NCBI GenBank assembly: GCA_018714545.1
Contig: DVNG01000015.1
Location: 1 to 14,275, forward strand
From: Limousia pullorum
GTDB taxonomy: Bacteria; Bacillota; Clostridia; Oscillospirales; Acutalibacteraceae
Direction of reading: 5' to 3'
DNA: 14,275 nt
The notes under the pieces are model-generated. The model was not told the origin of the DNA. It saw only the letters and a list, made by a program, of their open reading frames with translations, and did no database searches. Position 1 is the stretch's first letter; each line of letters opens with the position of its first letter. The position numbers and the translations under genes were made by a program. This document shows positions 6,924-13,059 of this stretch, piece by piece.

Positions 6924-8393
6924 ATGGATAAACAATATGATGTGGTAATTGTCGGCACAGGCGTTGCAGGACTTTACGGAGCCCTTCAATATTCGGAAGA
7001 TGTTAAGGTTTTGCTTCTTTCCAAAAAGGAACTTACCTTGTCCAATTCATCATTGGCACAGGGCGGAGTTGCCGCAGTTTTGGATACAAGTCATGACAAC
7101 TACAAACTGCATATTGCCGATACTCTTATTGCAGGAAAATATAAAAATAATTTGTCCGCTGTTGAAAAGCTTGTAACAGAAGGCCCTTCCGATGTTTTAA
7201 ACCTCAAGGATATGGGCGTTGATTTCGACAGAAACAAAAGCGGCGAGCTTATGGCAACCTTAGAGGGCGGCCATTCAAGAAATCGAATTGTTCATCACAA
7301 GGACTCAACAGGCAAGGAAATAGTTGACACACTTTTAAGACTTGTGGCTCAAAAGAAAAATGTAACAATACTTGACAATGCTCTTGTATACGACGTTGAC
7401 AAGGTTGAAAACGGATTTTACATAAGCTTTTTGAGAAACGGAGAAAACATCTGTGTTTCTTCAAACTTCTGCGTTTTGGCTACAGGCGGCATAGGCAGAG
7501 TTTACAAGTACACAACCAACTCCGCAATAGCCACAGGCGACGGTATAGCTTTTGCCCACTTGCTGGGAGCTACAATAAGCCATCTTTCCCGTGTGCAGTT
7601 CCATCCTACAGCTTTCGCTTCCGAAAACAACAGAGAGCGTTTTCTCATAAGCGAAGCGGTAAGAGGAGAGGGTGCATATCTTCTCAACTGCAACGGCGAG
7701 CGTTTTGTTGAACGCTATGACCCAAGGGGAGAGCTTGCACCTCGTGACGTTGTTTCCCACGCAATTATGGAGGAGGAAAAACGCACAGGCAGTGAGAAGT
7801 TCTACCTTGATATAACATATAAAGACCCTGAATTTTTGAAAAACAGATTCCCGATGATATATTCAAGATGTCTGGAAGAGGGCGTGGATATTACAAAGGA
7901 CTGGATTCCTGTATTCCCATGCCAGCACTATCTTATGGGCGGAATTAAAGTTGATTTGGATGCCGCCACAACTGTAGAGGGACTTTACGCTGTGGGCGAG
8001 TGCTCCAACACAGGAGTTCACGGAGCAAACAGACTTGCCAGCAACTCACTGCTTGAGGCTCTTGTATTCTCAAGAAGAGCGGCTGAGGATATCATGCGTC
8101 ACCTTTCAGAGAGAGGCAGACAGGAAATCACAGCGGCACCTCCTGTTCACGACATCCACGGCGAGCCGCTGCCAAAGGGAATAAGAACAGAAATCAGAGA
8201 GATAATGCAGGATACATATTTTGTAATTCCAAAGCTTGACAAGGTTGAGGAAAGCTACAAGAGAGTTGACGAGATAGTAAACAAGCTCATAACAACAAAA
8301 TACGAGATAAATGCCGATTATGTAGAGGCAAGAAGCCTTGCAATAGTTGCAGGAATTATTTTAGGTGAAGTAAACGGAGGAATAAACTTATGA
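6924..8393 (+). CDS. nadB: L-aspartate oxidase
   Basis: An FAD enzyme that oxidises L-aspartate to iminoaspartate, the first step of de novo NAD synthesis. In anaerobes fumarate is the expected electron acceptor. The N-terminal dinucleotide-binding motif is VVIVGTGVAGLYGAL (8-21). It is followed by SSLAQGGVAAVLD, the GGHSRNRIVHHKD substrate region, QFHPTAF, GEGAYLLNCNGERF, ELAPRDVV with the catalytic-region Arg, HYLMGGIKVD and GANRLASNSLLEALVFSRRAA, which are diagnostic of NadB over fumarate reductase/succinate dehydrogenase flavoproteins. At 489 residues it is shorter than the roughly 530 of well-known NadBs. It stops soon after the ARSLAIVAGIILGE helix, so the C-terminal helical domain looks trimmed, with no sign of a frameshift. 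The start has AGGGG 8 bases upstream. It overlaps nadC by 4 bp. Confidence 0.96.
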   Translation: MDKQYDVVIVGTGVAGLYGALQYSEDVKVLLLSKKELTLSNSSLAQGGVAAVLDTSHDNYKLHIADTLIAGKYKNNLSAVEKLVTEGPSDVLNLKDMGVDFDRNKSGELMATLEGGHSRNRIVHHKDSTGKEIVDTLLRLVAQKKNVTILDNALVYDVDKVENGFYISFLRNGENICVSSNFCVLATGGIGRVYKYTTNSAIATGDGIAFAHLLGATISHLSRVQFHPTAFASENNRERFLISEAVRGEGAYLLNCNGERFVERYDPRGELAPRDVVSHAIMEEEKRTGSEKFYLDITYKDPEFLKNRFPMIYSRCLEEGVDITKDWIPVFPCQHYLMGGIKVDLDAATTVEGLYAVGECSNTGVHGANRLASNSLLEALVFSRRAAEDIMRHLSERGRQEITAAPPVHDIHGEPLPKGIRTEIREIMQDTYFVIPKLDKVEESYKRVDEIVNKLITTKYEINADYVEARSLAIVAGIILGEVNGGINL

Positions 8394-9229
8394 TGTTAAA
8401 CCAGATGTATGTGGACAACCTTATAAAGACAGCTCTTTTAGAGGATATAAACTACATAGACGTCACAACAGATTATCTTATAGATGAAGACCAGGAGGGT
8501 GCGGCTCAGTTCCTTGCAAAGGCTGACGGCGTTCTCTGCGGACTTGACGTGGCTTTGAGAGTATTTGAGCTTTTACAGCCGGACTTCAAAGCGGAAGTTT
8601 TCAAAAAGGACGGAGACGTTCTCAAAAAGGGCGACATCATAGCCAAGGTTTACGGAAAAACAAGAACAATCCTCAAGGGCGAGCGTACAGCTTTGAACCT
8701 CATTCAGCACATGAGCGGTATTGCAACAGCTACAAACGAAGCTGTAAAGCTTGTTGAGGGAACAAAGGCTTCCATTGTTGATACAAGAAAGACATTGCCG
8801 GGTATGCGTCCTTTGCAGAAATACGCAGTCACAGTGGGCGGCGGAAAGAACCATAGATATAATCTTTCCGATGCGGCAATGCTCAAGGATAACCACGTTG
8901 ACGCAGGCGGCGGAATTACAAACGCTGTTAAAAAGCTTAAATCAAAGCTTGGACACATGACAAAGGTTGAGCTTGAGGTAAGAACTCTTGATGAACTGAG
9001 AGAAGCTTTAAGCGTTGACGTTGACGTTATTATGCTTGACAATATGTCAAATGAGATGATGGCAGAAGCTGTTAAAATCACCGACGGCAAAGCAATCCTC
9101 GAAGCAAGCGGCGGCATAACAGCGGAAACACTGAGAGGCGTTGCTGAAACAGGCGTTGATATAATTTCAATAGGCGCATTGACACACTCAGTAAAAGCCT
9201 TTGATATTTCTCTTAAAATATTGAAGTAA
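8390..9229 (+). CDS. nadC: Nicotinate-nucleotide pyrophosphorylase (quinolinate phosphoribosyltransferase)
   Basis: Converts quinolinate and PRPP to nicotinate mononucleotide, CO2 and pyrophosphate. A 279-residue protein of normal length with the N-terminal alpha/beta domain (about 1-110) and the barrel domain. Recognisable pieces are GERTALNLIQHMSGIAT, VDTRKTLPGMR, KYAVTVGGGKNHRYNLSDAAMLKDNH, KVELEVRTLDE, IMLDNMS and EASGGIT near the phosphate-binding site. The ATG at 8390 overlaps the nadB stop (ATGA overlap), and a GGAGG lies 9 bases upstream inside nadB. The second ATG would leave a 12-base spacing, so the first is preferred. It is the last gene before a strong terminator; nadA does not follow. 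Confidence 0.97.
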   Translation: MMLNQMYVDNLIKTALLEDINYIDVTTDYLIDEDQEGAAQFLAKADGVLCGLDVALRVFELLQPDFKAEVFKKDGDVLKKGDIIAKVYGKTRTILKGERTALNLIQHMSGIATATNEAVKLVEGTKASIVDTRKTLPGMRPLQKYAVTVGGGKNHRYNLSDAAMLKDNHVDAGGGITNAVKKLKSKLGHMTKVELEVRTLDELREALSVDVDVIMLDNMSNEMMAEAVKITDGKAILEASGGITAETLRGVAETGVDIISIGALTHSVKAFDISLKILK

Positions 9230-9250
9230 TAAAAAATCGGATAAAAATAA

Positions 9251-9293
9251 AATTCCGGCAATCACCATTATTTAAGGTGTGCCGGAATTTTTT
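9251..9293. terminator. Bidirectional terminator between nadC and glmS
   Basis: Stem AATTCCGGCA (9251-9260) pairs with TGCCGGAATT (9280-9289), and an inner CACC (9263-9266)/GGTG (9276-9279) extends it. It is followed by six T on the plus strand. On the minus strand the flank reads TTTTATTTTTAT, so it can end both nadC and the convergent glmS transcript. It starts 22 bp after the nadC stop. Confidence 0.9.
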
Positions 9294-9341
9294 GTGTTTT
9301 AATTTATAGGATATAATTCTGCAAAAGAAAATAAAGAAACG

Positions 9342-9371
9342 GCCATGGTTTACTTCAAATATAACCATGGC
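9342..9371. repeat. Inverted repeat, possible second glmS terminator
   Basis: GCCATGGTT (9342-9350) and AACCATGGC (9363-9371) form a perfect 9-bp stem with a 12-base loop. In the minus direction the following bases are pyrimidine- and T-rich (GTTTCTTTATTTTCTTTT), so it may help to end glmS transcripts. In the plus direction there is no T run. No gene is visible from 9230 to 9630. Confidence 0.5.
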
Positions 9372-9435
9372 TGTAAAATTATAAATATTCAAAATCAAAG
9401 CCAACCGAGAGCGAGCCATTCCAAAGATTAAGAAT

Positions 9436-9630
9436 AACGTTTCGCCCGACGTGTGCAGGTGTTAATTTCCGTTGCTAAGTTCATGCACGTCGGAAATAAA
9501 AACGTCTCGCCCGCCTTGAAACGACGTTCATTTTCAAGTAAAAACTTTGCAAGGCGGATATAAAAAACGTCTCGCCCGCCTTGAAACGACGTTTATTTCC
9601 AAGTCAAACCTTTGCAAGGCGGATATAAAA
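9436..9630. repeat. Three tandem 65-bp hairpin-forming repeats downstream of glmS
   Basis: Units lie at 9436-9500, 9501-9565 and 9566-9630, each exactly 65 bp and each starting AACGT(T/C)TCGCCCG and ending CGG-A(A/T)ATAAA(A). Units 2 and 3 differ at only four positions; unit 1 is more diverged. Each contains an inverted repeat. It is CCGCCTTG...CAAGGCGG in units 2 and 3 and CCGACGTG...CACGTCGG in unit 1, so two base pairs have changed on both sides together. Units 2 and 3 also hold AACGTC/GACGTT and CTTGAAA/TTTCAAG arms that would compete with the main stem. The last unit ends one base before the glmS stop codon, so the array would be the 3' untranslated part of glmS mRNA. No coding potential or spacer pattern is seen. 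I do not recognise the family. Confidence 0.9.
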
Positions 9631-11451
9631 TTACTCGACGGTTACGCTTTTGGCTAGGTTGCGGGGTTGGTCTACGTCACAGCCTCTTAAAACGGCGGTG
9701 TAGTAGGCAAAAAGCTGTAAGGGGATTACTGAGAGTAAAGGCATGTAAATGTCCTCAGCATTGGGAATTGAGAGAACGTAACGGGCTACACTCATGTCAA
9801 CGGGCAATCCCTCTTTCACTATTAAAAGCACCTTGGCGCCCCTCGTTACAACCTCTTTTATGTTGCTTACGGTCTTTTCGTAGATGTCTGACTGGGTGGC
9901 AACGGCGATTACAGGTACGTCTGTGTCCATAAGGGAAATTGTGCCGTGTTTAAGCTCGCCGGCGGCGTATGCCTCGGAGTGCATGTAGGATATCTCCTTG
10001 AGCTTTAATGAGCCTTCAAGAGATATGGCATAGTCAAGACCCCTGCCGATAAAAAACATGTTGGCGGCGTTCTGAAAGCGTGAGGCGTAGTATTTGCAGT
10101 CGTCGGTTTTTTCAAGAATTTTCTGCATCTGTGAGGGCATTGTCAAAAGAGTTTCGCCCATCTTTTTGGCAGAGTCTAAATCAATTTTACCTTTAGCAAG
10201 GGCAAATTTGATTGCAAGAAGATACATAACACCAAGCTGTACCGTATAAGCCTTTGTGCTGGCAACGGCGATTTCAGGGCCTGCCCAGGTGTAAATAACA
10301 TAGTCTGCCTCTCTGGCAATGGATGAACCCACTACATTGACCACCGCAAGGGTTGTAATGCCCTGCTGTTTTGCAAGGCGCAGAGCCGCCAGTGTGTCCG
10401 CCGTTTCTCCCGATTGACTTATTACCATCATAAGGTCGTTTTCGTGGAAAATAGGGTTTCTATAACGAAATTCAGAGGCAATCTGTACGTCAACGTCAAC
10501 CCTTGCCAAAGCTTCGATAATATTTTTGCCTATCATTCCTGCGTGCATTGCGGTTCCGCAGGCTACAATGTGAATTTTGTTTGTGTTTTCAAAGAGAGAA
10601 TCGGGGATTTTTTCGTTTGAGAAATCAACTAAGAAATCTTTAAGACGTGGGCTTATTGTGTCGTTTAAAGCTTTTGTCTGCTCGAAAATCTCCTTGAGCA
10701 TGAAATGGGGATAACCGTCCTTTTCCGCCGCCTCAACGTCCCAGTCGGCTGTGAGAGTTTCCCTTTCAATTGTTTCTCCGTCCGTTGTGTAAACGGTGAC
10801 AGAGTCTTTTTCCAAAACAGCTATAAGGTTTTCATCCAAAAGCTGATATTGGTTTGTGTATTTTAAAACCGCAGGAATATCGCTGGCTATAAAGTTTTCG
10901 CCGTTTCCTATGCCGATGATAAGAGGGCTGTCTTTGCGCAGAGCAAAGATTTTTTCCGGGATATCCCTGAACATTATACCCAATGCATAACTGCCCTTAA
11001 CGGCCATTATAAGCCTTTTTATGGCGTCCATAGGGTCGCCCTTGTAATAATAGTCCAAAAGCTTAGCCACAACCTCAGTGTCCGTTTCGCTTAAAAAGCT
11101 GTAGCCCTTTTTAAGAAGCTTGGTTTTAAGCTCCATGTAGTTTTCAATAATTCCGTTGTGAACAATGGTGATACGGGCGTTTCCGTGGGGGTGAGAGTTG
11201 ATGTCGCTTGGCTCTCCGTGAGTTGCCCAGCGTGTGTGACCTATTCCGCAGGTGCCTTCGGGAGTTCCAACCTGCTTGATTTTTTCTTCCAAATCTTTAA
11301 GTCGTCCCTTGGTCTTTACTGTTACAAAATCTCCGGCATGGTGAATTGCAATACCTGCCGAATCGTAACCACGGTACTCAAGCTTTTTAAGTCCTTCAAC
11401 AAGAACTCCTGCTGCCTGCTGTTCTCCTACATATCCAACTATTCCACACAT
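9631..11451 (-). CDS. glmS: Glutamine-fructose-6-phosphate aminotransferase (isomerising)
   Basis: Makes glucosamine-6-phosphate from fructose-6-phosphate and glutamine, the entry step to UDP-GlcNAc and peptidoglycan. The 606-residue length is typical. It begins MCGIVGYVG, with Cys2 as the N-terminal nucleophile after Met removal. The glutaminase domain (about 1-220) includes GYDSAGIA, GHTRWATHG and HNGIIENY. Two SIS sugar-isomerase domains follow, with VACGTAMHAG, SQSGETADT and AVASTKAYTVQ in the first and FIGRGLDYAISLEGSLKLKE and EAYAAGELKHG in the second. The protein ends DQPRNLAKSVTVE, the usual GlmS tail. The ATG at 11451 has only a weak AGGT site. The glmS ribozyme upstream identifies the regulation: the product triggers mRNA self-cleavage. 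Its 3' flank carries the 65-bp repeats. Confidence 0.98.
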   Translation of the reverse strand: MCGIVGYVGEQQAAGVLVEGLKKLEYRGYDSAGIAIHHAGDFVTVKTKGRLKDLEEKIKQVGTPEGTCGIGHTRWATHGEPSDINSHPHGNARITIVHNGIIENYMELKTKLLKKGYSFLSETDTEVVAKLLDYYYKGDPMDAIKRLIMAVKGSYALGIMFRDIPEKIFALRKDSPLIIGIGNGENFIASDIPAVLKYTNQYQLLDENLIAVLEKDSVTVYTTDGETIERETLTADWDVEAAEKDGYPHFMLKEIFEQTKALNDTISPRLKDFLVDFSNEKIPDSLFENTNKIHIVACGTAMHAGMIGKNIIEALARVDVDVQIASEFRYRNPIFHENDLMMVISQSGETADTLAALRLAKQQGITTLAVVNVVGSSIAREADYVIYTWAGPEIAVASTKAYTVQLGVMYLLAIKFALAKGKIDLDSAKKMGETLLTMPSQMQKILEKTDDCKYYASRFQNAANMFFIGRGLDYAISLEGSLKLKEISYMHSEAYAAGELKHGTISLMDTDVPVIAVATQSDIYEKTVSNIKEVVTRGAKVLLIVKEGLPVDMSVARYVLSIPNAEDIYMPLLSVIPLQLFAYYTAVLRGCDVDQPRNLAKSVTVE

Positions 11452-11476
11452 AATATTTACCTGTCTTTCTGAGTTT

Positions 11477-11630
11477 GTCTTGTCTGAAAGCTCTGTTTCT
11501 CCCCTTGCGGAGAGGGTTTAACAATCAGACTGACGACACCGTAAAAACGGCACCGAAAGAGCATCCGCCGAATTTTCGATAACTCTTTCCCTCGTCACCG
11601 CAGTACAGGCATGCGGTCTGGCGCTGATAA
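11477..11630 (-). ncRNA. glmS ribozyme (glucosamine-6-phosphate-activated, self-cleaving)
   Basis: The minus-strand leader of glmS carries the conserved ribozyme core. The cleavage site is A(11625)|G(11624) in ATCA|GCGCC. P1 is ACCGCA (11612-11617) with TGCGGT (11597-11602), followed by the conserved GACGAGGG. P2 is GAAAGAG (11583-11589) with CTCTTTC (11555-11561), enclosing ATCGAAA and the invariant-like TCGGCGGATGC. P3.1 is GCCGT...ACGGT. P3 is GTCTGA (11525-11530) with TCAGAC (11482-11487). P4 is CTCTCC-GCAA-GGGGAG (11499-11514). The order and motifs match the glmS ribozyme class known from Firmicutes. Binding of GlcN6P causes cleavage and decay of the downstream mRNA. The 3' end lies about 25 bases before the glmS start codon. 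Confidence 0.96.
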
Positions 11631-11696
11631 ATTACAGATAATAAACCTCCCTTTCAGCTTGTTTTGCCGTACAGCTTCTGTAAAAAATCTTTCAAC

Positions 11697-11725
11697 ATTC
11701 TACTACAGGTTAAGATAAAAGTCAA
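11697..11725 (-). promoter_or_regulatory. Promoter of glmS
   Basis: Minus-strand -35 TTGACT (11720-11725) and -10 TAGAAT (11697-11702) are separated by 17 bp. Transcription would begin near 11690, about 65 bases before the ribozyme cleavage site. The leader in between has a purine-rich AAAGGGAGG with no usable start codon after it. Confidence 0.85.
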
Positions 11726-11804
11726 TCAATATTTCTAATATTATGCATTATGCGAAAGTTTTATACACTAAAAAATAAATATTTATTCAATTATATTTTT
11801 CTCT

Positions 11805-11831
11805 AAACGTGAATTTATACTTCTTACGTTT
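11805..11831. promoter_or_regulatory. Candidate operator between glmS and the regulator gene
   Basis: Inverted arms AAACGTGA (11805-11812) and TTACGTTT (11824-11831) are complementary apart from one G-T position and are 11 bp apart. The right arm touches a TTGACC -35-like hexamer. Such a site could bind a dimeric regulator, for example the TrpR-like protein encoded just downstream. No direct evidence links them. An AT-only 14-bp palindrome at 11774-11787 lies nearby. Confidence 0.3.
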
Positions 11832-11871
11832 TGACCGATTTGATAAACTTTTTTAAACTTAAATTAAAAGC

Positions 11872-11900
11872 TTTACTTTTACACTTTTATATGTTAAAAT
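11872..11900 (+). promoter_or_regulatory. Promoter of the regulator-methyltransferase-hslO cluster
   Basis: The -35 TTTACT (11872-11877) and extended -10 TGTTAAAAT (TAAAAT at 11895-11900) have a 17-bp spacer. They sit 54 bp before the first start codon. A second candidate just upstream, TTGACC (11831-11836) with TAAACT (11854-11859), also has 17-bp spacing and a better -35. Which is used, or whether both are, cannot be told from sequence. Confidence 0.6.
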
Positions 11901-11954
11901 TGTAAAGGACTGATTTATGAAATCGAAACTTTTTTGAGTTACAGGAGGAAACTT

Positions 11955-12269
11955 ATGAATTCAAAAATTAAGGACGAGACAGTAGACTTTTTGTTTAAAG
12001 CTATTTTGTCTCTGGAAACAATGGAAGACTGCTACGACTTTTTTGAGGACCTTTGCACTGTGCCGGAAATCAAGGCTATGTCACAGCGTCTTTATGTGGC
12101 AAAACTTCTTTCAGACAAATGTGTTTACAGCGATATTGTAAACAAGACAGGAGCATCAACAGCGACTATAAGCCGTGTAAATCGTGCTTTGATTTACGGC
12201 TGTGATGGATATAACCTTGCGTTTCGACGCATTGAAAAAAAGGAAAAAGAGGCAGAGGGTAAAGAGTGA
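11955..12269 (+). CDS. TrpR-like DNA-binding protein, YerC/YecD family
   Basis: A 104-residue, all-helical protein of the Trp-repressor superfamily. It shows the N-terminal helices (KDETVDFLFKAILSLETMEDCYDFFEDLCT) and PEIKAMSQRLYVAKLL. The helix-turn-helix YSDIVNKTGASTATISRVNRALIYG spans about 58-82, and the tail is charged. This pattern is the YerC/YecD branch found in Firmicutes. The regulated genes and ligand, if any, are not known to me. The start is the ATG at 11955, with AGGAGG 6 bases upstream; an in-frame TTG at 11934 lies before the ribosome site and is rejected. The stop overlaps the methyltransferase start (TGATG), so the two are probably co-translated. It may regulate its own promoter region. 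Confidence 0.93.
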   Translation: MNSKIKDETVDFLFKAILSLETMEDCYDFFEDLCTVPEIKAMSQRLYVAKLLSDKCVYSDIVNKTGASTATISRVNRALIYGCDGYNLAFRRIEKKEKEAEGKE

Positions 12270-13018
12270 TGGCGTCTTACGGTGTTTTTGCCGACTATTA
12301 CGATTCCCTTACGGAAAACGTGGAGTATCTGCGCCGTGCCGACTATATTACAGAAGTATTTGAGAGGCTTAACCACAATATGGGGTTAAGCCTTGATCTT
12401 GCCTGCGGCACAGGAAGCCTTACAATAGAGCTTTTTAAAAAGGGCGTCGATATTTACGGAATAGACGGCTCATATGATATGCTTGCTCAGGCCAAGGAGA
12501 AAGCCGACGAGCTGGGACTTGATATATTATTTCTCTGTCAGAAAATGGAAAACATAGACCTTTACGGAACAATAGACACATGTATCTGCACTTTGGACAG
12601 CATAAACCACCTTGTAAAAAAAGAAAAGGTGCAAAAGACCTTTGATAAGGTTTCTTTGTTTATGAACAAGGGCGGATATTTTTTGTTTGACGTAAATTCT
12701 CTGTACAAACATCAGCAGGTTTTGGGAAACAATACCTTTGTCTATGATACCGACGATGTTTTCTGTGTATGGCAGAACAGCCTTTCTGAAAATAATGTTG
12801 TAAATATTCAGCTTGATTTTTTCTGCGCAATGGAAAACGGAAAGGATTACAGAAGATACAGCGAGAATTTCTCGGAAAGAGCCTACAGCCACGAGGAAAT
12901 AGAAGAAATGCTTCATAATTCCGGATTTGAAACAGCGGCTGTATACGGTGATTTAAGCTTTGAACCGCCGAAACCTGAGGAACAGAGAATAATTTATGTT
13001 GCAAGAAAAGTGAAATAA
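12269..13018 (+). CDS. Class I SAM-dependent methyltransferase, substrate unknown
   Basis: A 249-residue Rossmann-fold methyltransferase. Motif I, LDLACGTGS, is at 42-50. An acidic residue after strand 2 lies in YGIDGSYDML (about 63-72), and the motif IV-like CTLDSINHL lies at about 107-115. KGGYFLFDVNSLYK follows as the post-motif segment and FSERAYSHEEIEEMLHNSGFE near the C-terminus. No substrate-specific motif is recognised, so a small molecule, RNA or protein substrate are all possible. The ATG at 12269 shares a base with the upstream stop (TGATG) and has GAGGG 9 bases upstream. A GTG at 12266, 6 bases from that site, is an alternative adding one residue. It lies between the TrpR-like gene and hslO, a neighbourhood that suggests but does not prove a link with stress or translation. 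Confidence 0.9.
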   Translation: MASYGVFADYYDSLTENVEYLRRADYITEVFERLNHNMGLSLDLACGTGSLTIELFKKGVDIYGIDGSYDMLAQAKEKADELGLDILFLCQKMENIDLYGTIDTCICTLDSINHLVKKEKVQKTFDKVSLFMNKGGYFLFDVNSLYKHQQVLGNNTFVYDTDDVFCVWQNSLSENNVVNIQLDFFCAMENGKDYRRYSENFSERAYSHEEIEEMLHNSGFETAAVYGDLSFEPPKPEEQRIIYVARKVK

Positions 13019-13059
13019 TGGCATAATAGTGTCTAAATAATAGATAGGGAAGTGAAACA

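Noticed and set aside
8704..9261. 185-codon open frame on the minus strand across nadC
   Set aside because: It is antisense to a clear nadC, low-complexity Ser/Ala-rich, and has no ribosome site or family motif. The same applies to the long minus-strand frames at 12527-12916, 12660-13136 and 13126-13524 and to the plus-strand frames across apeA, sua5, prfA, hflX and glmS.
9304..9330. Promoter at TATAAT near 9311 for a small RNA
   Set aside because: The best upstream hexamer is at 14-bp spacing and poor, and no transcript-like structure with a terminator follows.
9213..9419. 68-codon minus-strand frame across the nadC end and the terminator
   Set aside because: It runs through the terminator hairpin, has no ribosome site and resembles no protein.
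9436..9630. CRISPR-like array
   Set aside because: The three units are contiguous with no variable spacers, the whole 65 bp is repeated, and there are no cas genes nearby.
11640..11660. Leader peptide in the glmS 5' leader
   Set aside because: AAAGGGAGG is present, but no ATG, GTG or TTG follows at a usable distance.
11934..11954. Upstream TTG start for the TrpR-like gene
   Set aside because: It would place the AGGAGG ribosome site inside the coding sequence; the ATG at 11955 has ideal spacing.
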